This document shows positions 1-12,236 of a stretch of DNA of 64,000 nucleotides, in pieces. Every line of letters begins with the position of its first letter. Within the stretch, counting starts at the first letter, position 1. Location of the stretch: NCBI GenBank assembly GCA_032622095.1, contig CP136061.1, forward strand, positions 14,277,287 to 14,341,286. The letters are read 5' to 3'. The notes under the pieces are model-generated. The model searched no databases and was not told where the DNA came from. It saw only the letters and a program-made list of their open reading frames with translations. Source of the stretch: Siphonodentalium dalli (taxonomy: Eukaryota; Mollusca; Scaphopoda; Gadilida; Siphonodentaliidae). The position numbers were made by a program, and so were the translations under genes.

Positions 1-345
1 AAGTGACCAGGGTTATTGTTAAGACGACCAAACTTCCAAGAAAAGTGACCAGGGTTATTGTTAAGATGAACAAACCTCCCGGAAGTGATCAGGTTATTGT
101 TAAGAAGACGACCAAACATACCGGAAGTGACAGGGGTTGTTGTTAAGATGAACAAACCTCCCGGAAGTGACAGGTTTATTGTTAGGACGACCAAACCTCT
201 TGAAGTGACAGGTTTATTGTTAAGACGACCAGACCTGCCGAAAGTGAATAGAGTTACTGATAAGAAGACGACCAAACCTCCCGGAACTGACCAGCTATCA
301 CAACCAATCGTCTCGTCTGAAGCTTGTATTCATATCCGCGATCTA
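1..345. repeat. ~40-bp degenerate minisatellite
   Basis: About eight copies of a 39-42 bp unit containing AAGTGACCAGG, TTATTGTTAAGA and CGACCAAACCTCCCG. Copies differ by substitutions and small indels (AAGACGACC against AAGATGAAC). The array runs off the left edge of the window. An open frame through it (85-348) is a by-product of the repeat and is not considered coding. Confidence 0.85.
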
Positions 346-973
346 TGAATGTGTATACCAGCAGTGAATACCAATTTTACTTTCGCGCAATCTTGTTGAG
401 TTATTACAATAATTCCATCGTTGGATTTCATAGCATTTGGGGTTTATAGATGATAATCATATTCATTGTATTTGTTCGAGATAAATAAGCCATTTGTGGC
501 GCTGATTTAAGTTATATGAAACAAGAAGGATGCGCATGAACTTTTGAAAGCTGTTTAATGACCCTGTTATAACAAATTATCGAGTATCGGCATGATAGCA
601 ACCTACAACCATATTGCAACCATATTGCAATAATCGGCTTCGTCGTAATTTACACTTGAGGGCGCCTTCGGTGCACGCGCGACCTAATACTGTTGTTATC
701 ATCTCAGAACATAAACATATTTTTAAAATGGGTTGAAAATGTTCTAATGATTGCATTTCCCAATTCGTTTGAACTATATATGCATTTGTGATAACAAGGG
801 TTGAATATTTTCACTCCTTTGATAAAGGTTAAAACCCTGCGGATTATGGAAGTTGTTAGAACATGCCGTCGGTGTATAGTATTTCCAGTAATTGTAAAAC
901 TTGAGAACACGGTTGCGGTGTAATTTAATCAACCTTCAAAGGCCCAATTTATCTTTGAGTCCAGAATATTTAT
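346..973. other. Unique AT-rich sequence, no gene seen
   Basis: No recognisable coding sequence, RNA gene or repeat family. Only a short local duplication of a CAACCATATTGCAA-like string near 600-630 stands out. Confidence 0.5.
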
Positions 974-3900
974 AAACAGAGTCAGTGTTATTCTATACAG
1001 AGTCAGTGTTATTCTATACATTACATAGTCAGTGTTATTCTAGACAAAGTCAGTGGTATTCTATACATAGTCAGTGTTATTTCTATACATTGTCAGTGTT
1101 ATTCTATACAGAGTCAGTGTTATTCTATGCAGAGTCAGTGTTAATATTTATATACAGAGTCAGTGTTAATATTTATATACAGAGTCAGTGTTAATATTTC
1201 TATACAGAGTCAGTGTTATTTGTATACATAGTCAGTGTTAATATTTCTCACAGAGTCAGTGTTATTCTATACATAGTCAGTGTTATTCTATACAGATTCA
1301 GTGTTATTCTATACAGAGTCAGTGTTATTCTATACAGAGTCAGTGTTATTCTATGCAGAGTCAGTGTTAATATTTATATACAGAGTCAGTGTTATTTTTA
1401 TACAGAGTCAGTGTTAATATTTCTATACAGAGTCAGTGTTATTTGTATACATAGTCAGTGTTAATATTTCTGTACAGAGTCAGTGTTATTCTATACATAG
1501 TCAGTGTTATTCTATACAGATTCAGTGTTATTCTACACAGAGTCAGTGTTAATATTTCTATACAGAGTCAGTGTTATTCTATACAGAGTCAGTGTTATTC
1601 TACACAGAGTCAGTGTTAATATTTCTATACAGAGTCAGTGTTATTTATATACAGAGTCAGTGTTATTATATACATAGTCAGTGTTATTATATACAGAGTC
1701 AGTGTTATTATATACATAGTCAGTGTTATTATATACAGAGTCTGTGTTATTTCTATACAGAGTCAGTGTTATTTCTATACAGAGTCAGTGTTATTTATAT
1801 ACAGAGTCAGTGTTATTCTATACAGAGTCTGTGTTATTCTATACAGAGTCAGTGTTATTTCTATACAGAGTTAGTGTTAATATTTATATACAGAGTCAGT
1901 GTTATTCTATACATAGTCAGTGTTATTATATACAGAGTCAGTGTTATTATATACAGAGGCAGTGTTATTCTATACAGAGTCAGTGTTATTCTATTCAGAG
2001 TCAGTGTTATTATATACAGAGTCAGTGTTATTCTATACAGAGTCAGTGTTAATATTTCTATACAAAGTCAGTGTTATTCTATACAGAGTCAGTGTTATTC
2101 TATATAGAGTCTGTGATATTCTATACAGAGTCAGTGTTATTATATACATAGTCAGTGTTATTCTATACAGAGTCAGTGTTATTTCTATACAGAGTCTGTG
2201 TTATTCTATACAGAGTCAGTGTTATTTCTATACAGAGTTAGTGTTAATATTTATATACAGAGTCAGTGTTATTCTATACATAGTCAGTGTTATTATATAC
2301 AGAGTCAGTGTTATTATATACAGAGGCAGTGTTATTCTATACAGAGTCAGTGTTATTCTATTCAGAGTCAGTGTTATTATATACAGAGTCAGTGTTATTC
2401 TATACAGAGTCAGTGTTAATATTTCTATACAAAGTCAGTGTTATTCTATACATAGTCAGTGTTATTCTATATAGAGTCAGTGTTATTTCTATACAGAGTC
2501 AGTGTTATTTCTATACAGAGTCAGTGTTATTTCTATACAGAGTCAGTGTTATTCTATACAGAGTCAGTGTTATTCTATGCAGAGTCAGTGTTAATATTTA
2601 TATACAGAGTCAGTGTTATTTTTATACAGAGTCAGTGTTAATATTTCTATACAGAGTCAGTGTTATTTGTATACATAGTCAGTGTTAATATTTCTGTACA
2701 TAGTCAGTGTTATTCTATACATAGTCAGTGTTATTCTATACAGATTCAGTGTTATTCTATACAGAGTCAGTGTTATTCTATACAGAGTCAGTGTTATTCT
2801 ATGCAGAGTCAGTGTTAATATTTATATACAGAGTCAGTGTTATTTTTATACAGAGTCAGTGTTAATATTTCTATACATAGTCAGTGTTATTTGTATACAT
2901 AGTCAGTGTTAATATTTCTGTACAGAGTCAGTGTTATTCTATACATAGTCAGTGTTATTCTATACAGATTCAGTGTTATTCTACACAGAGTCAGTGTTAA
3001 TATTTCTATACAGAGTCAGTGTTATTCTATACAGAGTCAGTGTTATTCTACACAGAGTCAGTGTTAATATTTCTATACAGAGTCAGTGTTATTTATATAC
3101 AGAGTCAGTGTTATTATATACATAGTCAGTGTTATTATATACAGAGTCTGTGTTATTTCTATACAGAGTCAGTGTTATTTCTATACAGAGTCAGTGTTAT
3201 TTATATACAGAGTCAGTGTTATTCTATACAGAGTCTGTGTTATTCTATACAGAGTCAGTGTTATTTCTATACAGAGTTAGTGTTAATATTTATATACAGA
3301 GTCAGTGTTATTCTATACATAGTCAGTGTTATTATATACAGAGTCAGTGTTATTATATACAGAGGCAGTGTTATTCTATACAGAGTCAGTGTTATTCTAT
3401 TCAGAGTCAGTGTTATTATATACAGAGTCAGTGTTTTTCTATACAGAGTCAGTGTTAATATTTCTATACAAAGTCAGTGTTATTCTATACAGAGTCAGTG
3501 TTATTCTATATAGAGTCTGTGATATTCTATACATAGTCAGTGTTATTATATACATGGTCAGTGTTATTTCTATACAGAGTCAGTGTTTTTCTAAACATAG
3601 TCAGTGTTAATATTTATATACAGAGTCAGTGTTATTCTACACATAGTCAATGTTATTCTATACATGTCCAGTGTTATTCTATGCATAGTCAGTGTTAATA
3701 TTTATATACAGAGTCAGTGTTATTCTATACATAGTCAGTGTTATTCTATACAGATTCAGTGTTATTCTATGCAGAGTCAGTGTTAATATTTATATACAGA
3801 GTCAGTGTTATTCTATACAGAGTCAGTGTTATTCTATATAGAGTCTGTGCTATTCTATACATAGTCAGTGTTATTATATACATGGTCAGTGTTATTTCTA

Positions 3901-4936
3901 TACAGAGTCAGTGTTTTTCTAAACATAGTCAGTGTTAATATTTATATACAGAGTCAGTGTTATTCTACACATAGTCAGTGTTATTCTATACATGTCCAGT
4001 GTTATTCTATGCATAGTTAGTGTTAATATTTATATACAGAGTCAGTGTTATTCTATACATAGTCAGTGTTATTCTATACAGATTCAGTGTTATTCTATGC
4101 AGAGTCAGTGTTAATATTTCTATACAGAGTCAGTGTTATTTTTATACAGAGTCAGTGTTAATATTTCTATACAGAGTCAGTGTTATTTGTATACATAGTC
4201 AGTGTTAATATTTCTGTACAGAGTCAGTGTTATTCTATACATAGTCAGTGTTATTCTATACAGATTCAGTGTTATTCTACACAGAGTCAGTGTTAATATT
4301 TATATACAGAGTCAGTGGTATTCTATACAGAGTCAGTGTTAATATTCTAAACAGAGTCAGTGTTATTTATATACAGAGTCAGTGTTATTATATACATAGT
4401 CAGTGTTAATATTTATATACAGAGTTAGTGTTATTTCTATACAGAGTTAGTGTTATTTATATACAGAGTCAGTGTTATTCTATACAGAGTCTGTGTTATT
4501 CTATACAGAGTCAGTGTTATTTCTATACAGAGTTAGTGTTAATATTTATATACAGAGTCAGTGTTATTCTATACATAGTCACTGTTATTATATACAGAGT
4601 CAGTGTTATTATATACAGAATCAGTGTTATTCTATACAGAGTCAGTGTTATTCTATACAGAGTCAGTGTTATTCTATACAGAGTCAGTGTTATTCTATAC
4701 AGATTCAGTGTTATTCTATACAGAGTCAGTGTTAATATGTCTATACAGAGTCAGTGTTATTCTATACAGAGTCAGTGTTAATATTTCTATACAGAGTCAG
4801 TGTTATTTCTATACAGAGTCAGTGTTATTATATACATAGTCAGTGTTATTCTATACAGAGTCAGTGTTATTCTATACAGAGTCAGAGTTATTTCTATACA
4901 GAGTCAGTGTTATTCTAGACAGAGTCAGTGTTATTG
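974..4936. repeat. 4-kb minisatellite of 21/25-bp units with higher-order duplications
   Basis: Nearly 4 kb of units with the core GTCAGTGTTATTCTATACAGA (21 bp) mixed with 25-26 bp variants that carry AATATTTCTATA or AATATTTATATA. Single-base variants (CATAG for CAGAG, TTCAG for GTCAG, GTCTGTG) mark individual units and recur in the same order. The block near 1571-2107 reappears at 3019-3513 (offset 1,448 bp, two units missing), 1874-2100 reappears near 2241-2460, and 3540-3740 reappears near 3868-4070. Several open frames of 60-184 codons exist in all three plus frames because most units lack stops. They share only the repeat peptide and are not considered genes. Confidence 0.95.
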
Positions 4937-5514
4937 ACCCACGAGTTTCCGCCAAGTGATAGATATTATAAGTTTCAGCCCAATATCTCCCCCTGTATTT
5001 GTCCATAATGCATCAACATTAAAAACTAACATATACAAATATTCCTCTTCAATTGATAATAATAAACTGACAGTCCAGATCAAACGTAAGCACATAATAC
5101 ACGTCGGTACTTCGACAAAGACAATATGTTCACAGTCCGTTCGACCGGTTAAGTTCATAATAAAATGTTTGGAGCTTCCTCGTTCAAACGGTATTAAATA
5201 TAACATGTTGTATATATTGTAATTTGGGGATTTGAGCATTAAGTTGGCTTTTAAGTGGATTATGCGCAACGCCTGACATTTCTCTCATGTGTGTTTTGTG
5301 ATAATAATTGAAACGTGCCTTTCAAATGGAGTTTCATAAAACTTGTTTTTGTTGGAAGAGCTGCTTGGAATAGATATAGCATATTGGCAAACAACATTAT
5401 GTGTATGCGTGTGTGCATGTCACAGTGGAATGCAGCAGACATCCCGCGCTACAAGACTACATAGATTGGTAAGCAAAGAATACACATTACTCGCGGTAAA
5501 CTATCGAAGCTACA
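4937..5514. other. Unique spacer, no gene seen
   Basis: AT-rich sequence after the 21-bp array. Open frames of 60-112 codons on both strands overlap each other and show no recognisable domain. A short impure GT tract lies near 5400-5420. Confidence 0.45.
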
Positions 5515-6375
5515 AGGAACATGGAGCGATGGTTACTTCACATTCATTCGGAGCAGGTAAATTACCTTGAGCGCGTGGCTCGATCGAAGCGAATCAAAGC
5601 GGGGGCCATCTCTATCGTCACATGGAATTCATTATCAGATTTACTTTGATATCGGATTATACTAATTCTTGGTTGTTTCGCCTCAGCGAAAACACAGTCC
5701 CTGTGTTAATCCTCGCAGAGTATTAAACCGATGTATACATTTGCAGAAGGAGGTCCACATAGTGTGCATTTAGTGATCCTCTCTCGCACGGCAGGCTAGC
5801 GTCACCAAATTCAACATCTGGGAACCTCAATCTGCTTATGCCTCAACTGTTATGAGAGACCTAGGATCAGATTGAAGTTCCCCATTTCAAGTTAGTGATT
5901 TTCACCCATTAGTCACATCGACTATGCATTTTATCTTCGTCAAATTATGGAATATAGAAACTGAACAGAAGGGACATAGTGTCTGAAAACAATGTTAATT
6001 TGAGACTATAAATACTTCCCAGAAGATGAATCCTAAGCATAATGAGGTTCACATATGTTAATTTGGTGACGCTAGCCCCCTGTACACCCTCTGTGGACCT
6101 CATGTATTCTGCAAATGTCAGACACACTATATCCAGGTTCGAACATGGAGCGATGGATTCTTCACTTTCATTCGGACCAGGTCAATTACATTGAGCGCGT
6201 ATCTCGATAGAAACGGATCAAAGTTGAGACCATCTTGATATCGTCATGTGTACTTCATTATCAGCATTCTTTCATATGTATTTTCATGGCGATAGAATGC
6301 GATAGTTATACTAACTCTAACATATGTCGTCGCAGCCATAACACAGTCCCTTTGTTTTCCATCGCATGATATTGG
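5515..6375. repeat. Diverged ~230-bp direct repeat pair flanking a MITE
   Basis: The segment at about 5515-5741 (GGAACATGGAGCGATGG, then TTGAGCGCGT, then AACACAGTCCCT) recurs at about 6142-6375 with the same landmarks in the same order. Identity is moderate. An inverted-repeat element occupies the interval between them. This is either an old tandem duplication with an insertion at the joint, or two copies of a longer dispersed unit. Confidence 0.7.
5742..6128. mobile_element. Inverted-repeat MITE, family M1, diverged copy
   Basis: Both ends carry the family motif in opposite orientation: GGCTAGCGTCACCAAATTCA near 5793 and TTAATTTGGTGACGCTAGCC near 6059, each next to GAGGTCCACA/TGTGGACCTC and a GCAGAA/TTCTGCAAATG terminus. 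Related copies are at 16800-17125, 31268-31565 (partial) and 60360-60810. It has no coding capacity. The transposase family that mobilised it cannot be assigned from the ends seen. Confidence 0.65.
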
Positions 6376-7144
6376 TCCGCAAGGTAGTTTCACACAACTC
6401 GATAATCGGAACTCAAAAGAACACCGGTGGTTCAGTACAGGTAAAGGGGCCCAGGCACTTGCAGTGGGTAGATGTGCAAAACATATACAAATCTGTTAAA
6501 AAAATCATCACCAAGTGAACATTCAGACAACAATTCAATCGTAATGGGATGATTCGGGCCCGACAAAACCGTTTCTGTTCACATGATTGCGATGTAGTCG
6601 CATATATGAGGATATCGCAAGCACATTATTACCATACGATATTTTCATCAACCATTTTAACGTACACACTTTGAGTCCTTCGCAAGTGGAGGTAATGTTT
6701 ACATAACAATGGTTTAGTTTAAACATATTTTATTTTAACCAATATAATGTACAAAGTTCACGGTATGATGATGAAAGATATTGATGGTTATCTTAAGCCA
6801 TCTCATACACATATCAAATATTGAATGGTAACCGTTTCGATTTGTATGAATGTATATAGCTCAACGAAATTAATGTTGTTATTGTTAATTATAATGTGAC
6901 TGACAGACCCTTTCCAATCGAAGCATTTTTTGGCAGGGTACTTTGGGATCGATATTACACAGAATTTAATTTCGATTTTAATGTGTTTTTAATTTTGTTC
7001 CATGCATAGCCTAACAATGGTTTCTACATGCGAAATCGCATAATGGGAGAGTTATTAACAACGAAAGAACAAATTCAATATATCAAATTTACATGTACGT
7101 TTTGAAGATAGTTGGTTTACATACCCGTATGTTTTTTTTTTCGC
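6376..7144. other. Unique AT-rich spacer
   Basis: No coding sequence, RNA or repeat recognised. Open frames of about 60 codons on the minus strand have no domain. Confidence 0.4.
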
Positions 7145-7152
7145 ATGAACTC

Positions 7153-7715
7153 CAGGGTTCGCGCTGCCAATTGCCAAATTTGCCAATGGCAAAAATAATT
7201 CACATTTGGCAAAAAATGTTTTCATTTGGCAAACATTTTGGCAAGTCACTTTTGATTCCTTAAGAAAGTTTATTAATATTTGTCACTCAAAACCCACTCA
7301 TTTCAAAAAAGTTTCATTATTAATGGTGTTTTATAAGGTTATGAAAAGTTAACACCTCTACCAAGATACAATTAAACCGAAATAATTTAGTATCTGCTGG
7401 TGGTGTTGACACAGCTAATCCTCTTTGCTTCGATGCGCATTTCCGATGAAGAAACCCTTCTACAACTGCATTGTTATGCTGTAGGTTTATTGTTATATGA
7501 TAAACTCAAGTATAGAGGCGCGAAATATTAATAATTAACTGCTTTCCTATCGATATCAAAGGTCGCTCAAGCAGCGATTGTCGAAATAGTCAAAATAAAA
7601 GAAACATTGTTGTAGAAACTGATAACATTTGGCAACTTGTAACAGCATTTGGCAAAAAATATTTTCATTTGGCAAAATATTTGGCCAAAGTAAATTCGGG
7701 TCAGCGTTGACCCTG
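7153..7715. mobile_element. hAT-like MITE with perfect 8-bp target duplication
   Basis: The element begins CAGGGTTCGCGCTG and ends CAGCGTTGACCCTG, imperfect terminal inverted repeats of 14 bp. The 8 bases before it (7145-7152) and after it (7716-7723) are both ATGAACTC. An 8-bp target duplication and CAGGG...CCCTG ends are established hallmarks of the hAT superfamily. The inside is non-coding and dominated by repeated TTTGGCAAA-type strings in the first ~110 and last ~80 bp. A second copy lies at 20688-21221 and a 3' end fragment near 12840-12925. It depends on a transposase supplied elsewhere. Confidence 0.88.
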
Positions 7716-7784
7716 ATGAACTCACTTCGAATTTCACCCGACACAATAATCATGCAACACTCCCTTGATTTGGATCTCAATTAA

Positions 7785-7872
7785 GTGGCTATCGGGAATC
7801 GAACTAGCCACCGCTGGATGGACTATAACGACGGCCTAATATTCACTCTACCGATTGAGCCACATTTACGCA
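7785..7872 (-). mobile_element. tRNA-derived SINE head or tRNA pseudogene
   Basis: Read on the minus strand, there is an A-box-like TGGCTCAATCGG followed by GTAGAGTG, and about 45 bases later a B-box-like AGTTCGATTCC. These match the internal RNA polymerase III promoter boxes of tRNAs and tRNA-derived SINEs. The anticodon arm and T-stem do not pair as in a functional tRNA, so an intact tRNA gene is unlikely. The SINE body would run leftwards and is cut by the hAT-like MITE, whose target duplication lies about 60 bp away. Confidence 0.6.
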
Positions 7873-8194
7873 CATACAAATGTGATATTGAGTGGGCACT
7901 TACGCGACACTTTAGCGGACGGTGCCGGGTGGAATAAGGCAGAGGGTGTAATAGTTAGCAGTATCATCAGAAATATTCTGAAATATTAGCAAAATTCTAT
8001 TCTCGTGATGTTGCATGGGTTTGGTCTTAAAAGTATTATGTTATTAACAATTCTCGGTTACTGATATTGTTCCTACTTTAGTATAACATCTGTCATTTAA
8101 ATTTGATTTCCAGGACCGAATTATATTTAAACGTATCCCAATTTCCTCCCCAGGCTTCCGGTATACGTGACAGTAAACTCGCTCGCCAATTGCT
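7873..8194. other. Unique spacer
   Basis: No gene or repeat recognised up to the start of the 48-bp repeat. Confidence 0.4.
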
Positions 8195-9392
8195 CACCTA
8201 AACCCACAACGCCCTCAAAAGCATCCGGTGTCAATTACTGTACGCTAATGCAATTACTGTACGCCCATGTCATTGCACGCTTCCGGATTGCAATACTGTA
8301 CGCTCATACACCACGTGCCAGCGCACGCTGCCGATAACCTGTACTGTATATGACCTAAAAATTTCCAGTAGGTTATAAGCAACTAAATACTTGAAATTAT
8401 GCCCCTTGGCATTTGTGTAGGGAAACTCGAGTCAGCATAAAAAAAATACGGGCAGCTGAATGGTGTATAATATCTTCGGTTGTTTAATGTGAAAGAAAAA
8501 AGAAATTCATAGGCTATGTTAATTCCTCGGCCATTTGTGTGGGATTGTTCGTCAAGCGGCTACATTGGTCGCCAAATTTGGTAGGGGTGGGGGTATTTTT
8601 CTATATTAAAATTTTGTGCACAAAAGGGGGTAGTTGTGGAAATGCCAATTTATTTCCAGGAATAAGTATGGTGAGGCACCATTTCTTTCTTGACAACTTA
8701 TGTCCGACATGGAGTTCTACACGCAAAAGTATTTAAAGTTTGGCTCAGCAGGGTAATGAATCGTCGGGATGGCTTAACCCTAACACTGTCGCCTATGGGA
8801 AATATTTAGTTGATTGTAACCAGTATCGTTAACTGTACCCTCGTGCAACACGACGTGCCATCGCACGCTTCCGGTAACCTGTACTGTACATTCAAGCACC
8901 ACGTGCCCTCAAAAGCTTTCGGTATCATTTACTGTACAACCACCATGCACGTACCCTCCCAAGCTTCCAGTATCGTTAACTGTACCCTCATGCAACACGT
9001 ACTATCGCACGCTTCCGGTAACATTTACTGTACACTCACTCTATGCGTGCATTCGCACGCTTTCGGCATCGTTAACTATTCACTCAGGCATCACGTGCCC
9101 TCGCAAAAATCCGGTGTCATTTACTGTACACTCACGCACTGCGTACATTCTGTATGGTATGATTTTATTCTGCAATATAATCTATATACATACAAAATGC
9201 ATTACAATGTTTATAACTATATATTGCATGGAGATGACGTAGTCTCGAGGGCCGTCTTCCCGTCAACTACGTGTGCAGATAAATACAAATTATTGGCGAC
9301 AAGTCTTCGCAAACTTCCGGTATAATTTACTGTACACTCACGCACCACGTGCCCTCACACGCTTCCGGTATCATTTACTGTACACTCTCTGA
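8195..9392. repeat. ~48-bp degenerate repeat in three interrupted blocks
   Basis: Units of about 46-50 bp carry CTTCCGGTATCATTTACTGTACACTCA and CACCACGTGCCCTCGCACG-type halves. Blocks lie at about 8195-8350, 8805-9160 and 9310-9392. The intervals 8351-8804 and 9161-9309 hold unrelated sequence, probably insertions or decayed units. A 171-codon frame (8810-9325) spans units and inserted DNA and shows only repeat-derived peptide (CTL, HVPS, HASG), so it is not called a gene. Confidence 0.8.
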
Positions 9393-9466
9393 GACTCTCT
9401 GACATTTCACGGACTACCAATCACGGGCACGAAAAACATCATCGTGAATTAGTCAGAAGTTAGAAT

Positions 9467-9578
9467 CGCACCGCGAGGGGCCCGGAGGGGGTGACAATGG
9501 AGTGAAATGATATCGGGAATCATCGCACCGAGGGGCCCGGAGGGGGTGATAATGGAGTGAACTGATATCGGGAATCAA
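9467..9578. repeat. Two-copy tandem duplication (~56 bp)
   Basis: Two nearly identical adjacent copies containing GAGGGGCCCGGAGGGGGTGA and GATATCGGGAATCA. The second copy has lost two bases near its start and carries a few substitutions. Confidence 0.85.
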
Positions 9579-9874
9579 ACAATAGTACTACAAAATATAC
9601 GCACCGCGATATATCGCTTCCTCACCGTTTATCAGCGAGGGAGGGTTTGCTTTCAAACAAATGAGATCGCGCTCGATCTGGAATCTCGTGGAATCTCGTG
9701 GGAGGAAAGCGGAGAGGGTTGCAAATTGATTTTAATGCGCGCTATGGATCGGAGACACATTATGACATCAGTAGCACTTTGACAAATAACGGCGATACGT
9801 AACGACATTTTAAAGCATCGTGTGTTTTTTTCATTATATAGCCGTCTATGCACAGGATGTGCTTATTTTATTTT

Positions 9875-9930
9875 GCTTATTTTATTTTGTATAGGTTTGT
9901 ATAGGTTTGTATAGGTTTGTATAGGTTTTT
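9875..9930. repeat. Short tandem repeats
   Basis: Two copies of GCTTATTTTATTTT are followed by about four copies of the 10-mer GTATAGGTTT. Confidence 0.9.
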
Positions 9931-10761
9931 CTCTCAACATTTTGATATTGATTATGGGGTCCCTCTCCGGGTAATATCATTACTAGACTGCTGAAAAGAT
10001 TTGGGTTTTAGAATTTCCATATAATTCAAGATCGCCGCCAATTTATGATCTATTCATATTGTCGGTTGTAAGCCAGAGAAATGACAAAAGTTTCGTGATA
10101 TCTATTAAGATACCAAACATCAAGAGAGAGTTCAGTCCCCTCGCTGTTTTGTCAGCTACAATTCATTCTGGCTAATTGATCTAGCTAATTTTCAAATGGA
10201 CAGTTCGGTTTTTCAAAATAAAGCAGAATGATTTATTGTAATCGATAAATGTCCAATTAATGTCTTAAACTGAACTCTGTACCTTGCAGTTTGCATACAA
10301 ACATTTGGTGATTTATTATTACAAAATGTGTGCATATGCATGGAACTCGTGGATTCTGTGTGTTTATATATCTTATCATTTGTCACATATCCATGGCAAT
10401 TGTGTGCGATGAATGCAGGACGATGGTTTCTCGACATTACGCATGTAGACTCCTATACTTGCTGCCAGGGACGTGGCTAGAGGGTCTCCGTTGGGGGGGG
10501 GGACCAACACAAGTTGTTTTGCACAATTCCATTTGCACCCCCCCCCCTTCTAGCTCAGTGCTCGAGCCTGATTTCTATATATTCATAAGCCATGGTTCTA
10601 TATTCCCGGTAGGAGAACATTTCAGATATTTTAACCTGAAAATTGCAACAACAAAAGACAACTAGTGGTCTAATTCCAGACAAATACACACAGCTACGGA
10701 CAAGAGACCAGGACACACCGGGCCGACCATCGCAAAATCCTAACATCTAGACCAGCCTCAA
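9931..10761. other. Spacer with a possible small hAT-like MITE
   Basis: Mostly unique. At 10466-10570 a segment begins CAGGGACGTGGCTAGAGGG and ends CTCGAGCCTG, with a G10 tract near the left end and a C10 tract near the right. This resembles a very small hAT-type MITE, but no 8-bp target duplication is visible, so the assignment is weak. Overlapping open frames on both strands have no domain. Confidence 0.35.
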
Positions 10762-11190
10762 GCCTCCCTACTTTTGGAAATTTCAAACCCTACACCCCCC
10801 ACTTAGGTTGGAAAATTTCCAACTGATGACAATTCCAATGACAATGTTGACCAAATGTATGACAATATTGTTTTCTTAAAAGTGTTTGACTGGCCAAGTG
10901 TTGGAAATTTCCAACCTGTCACCCCCCCCCCCCCTAAGGTTGGAAAATTTCCAACTGATGACCATTTCTGTCCAAAAAAATTTGACAAAAAATAGGAACA
11001 TATGCAAATATTGGTCCAAAAACAATAAATTCCCCCCAATAAATTGTTTTATAATCAAACTACAAGAACATTTTCAACCTATTGTTGGTGTGAACTTTCC
11101 AACTAATGTTTTGGCAGGTATGAAATTTCCAACTGTTGAAAATTTTGACCAAAGTTGGGAGGGGTGAGACATCCCCCACCCCCCCCCCCC
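10762..11190. repeat. Palindromic GGAAATTTCC repeat field with poly-C tracts
   Basis: Repeated TTGGAAATTTCCAAC and GTTGGAAAATTTCCAACTG palindromes occur at about 10777, 10808, 10903, 10940, 11090 and 11128, several followed by TGATGAC. C13-type tracts lie at about 10922-10934 and 11178-11190. It looks like one or more decayed palindromic mobile elements. No coding sequence. Confidence 0.6.
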
Positions 11191-11833
11191 CACCCCTGTC
11201 GTCAGATCTCTGCTTGCTGTCAGATAATATGGAAGCAAAATGCAATGTGCTCCAAAATAACGTTGGAAAACGCGCTAAATGTTATTTGAAGCCGTCAGTT
11301 GGGTGCAACAATTAATGGGTGTTGATTTTGTTGCGTTTGAAATGGCATGGATGCAAGTTGGCCCCGATCATGTATATTTGCCTAACAGTTAACTGCAGTC
11401 ATGTGTTTTTGAAACCTCTTTATTTATTATACACCCTCGCATTCGAACAAACATTTCGTTCAGCGCTCTTCTGCGATATTATTATATTATAAAGAAGCTT
11501 TGAACATATAGCAATGTACCGTTTAGTTGAATATCGGCCCACGATGTGCCTATGAATATAAACATTGGCATACCTCTCAGCATATTTATCGTAACACATA
11601 TTCTAATTAAGCGGCTGCCTTTCTTCATTTTCTTAGATCATTTCTAGCATAAATGTTATTGCAAATTATCAATTAATCATCGCCCGAATGCGCGCACCAA
11701 TTTGAGGCAGTAACTCCCCCATTTCCTGTTTGCAAACTACATCGTAATCACAAGTTATTAGTCTGCAATCTCAGAGTTGATCGCCCCATTGGTCTAAGCG
11801 CGTGTTTATGGAAGAAGATACCGAGTACAAACT
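11191..11833. other. Unique AT-rich spacer
   Basis: Nothing recognised: no coding frame of note and no repeat family. Confidence 0.4.
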
Positions 11834-12236
11834 GCGTAATGATCATGGCGTGTATCTGGTCGCAGCGTAATGATCATGGCGTGTATCTGGTCGCAGCGTA
11901 ATGATCATGGCGTGTATCTGGTCGCAGCGTAATGATCATGGCGTGTATCTGGTCGCAGCGTAATGATCATGGCGTGTATCTGGTCGCAGCGTAATTATCA
12001 TGGCGTGTATCTGGTCGCAGCGTAATGATCATGGCGTGTATCTGGTCGCAGCGTAATGATCATGGCGTGTATCTGGTCGCAGCGTAATGATCATGGCGTG
12101 TATCTGGTCGCAGCGTAATGATCATGGCGTGTATCTGGTCGCAGCGTAATGATCATGGCGTGTATCTGGTCGCAGCGTAATGATCATGGCGTGTATCTGG
12201 TCGCAGCGTAATGATCATGGCGTGTATCTGGTCGCA
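11834..12236. repeat. 31-bp minisatellite, 13 near-perfect copies
   Basis: Thirteen consecutive 31-bp units start GCGTAATGATCATGGCGTGT and end ATCTGGTCGCA. Only one substitution was noticed (ATTATCA for ATGATCA in unit 6). The near absence of divergence points to recent expansion. The unit includes the palindrome TGATCA. Confidence 0.97.

Noticed and set aside
974-4936. A CRISPR array, suggested by short regular repeats
   Set aside because: There are no unique spacers between repeats, the units are contiguous with drifting variants, and the context is eukaryotic transposons. The same holds for the other arrays.
7785-7872. A functional tRNA gene on the minus strand
   Set aside because: A and B boxes are present, but the anticodon arm and T-stem do not form properly. 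It is better described as a SINE head or pseudogene.
8810-9325. A 171-codon gene
   Set aside because: It is composed of the degenerate 48-bp repeat followed by unrelated inserted sequence. No start context, domain or conservation evidence.
10466-10570. A confident 105-bp hAT MITE
   Set aside because: Ends resemble CAGGG...CCTG but match poorly, homopolymers inflate the apparent similarity, and no 8-bp target duplication is present.
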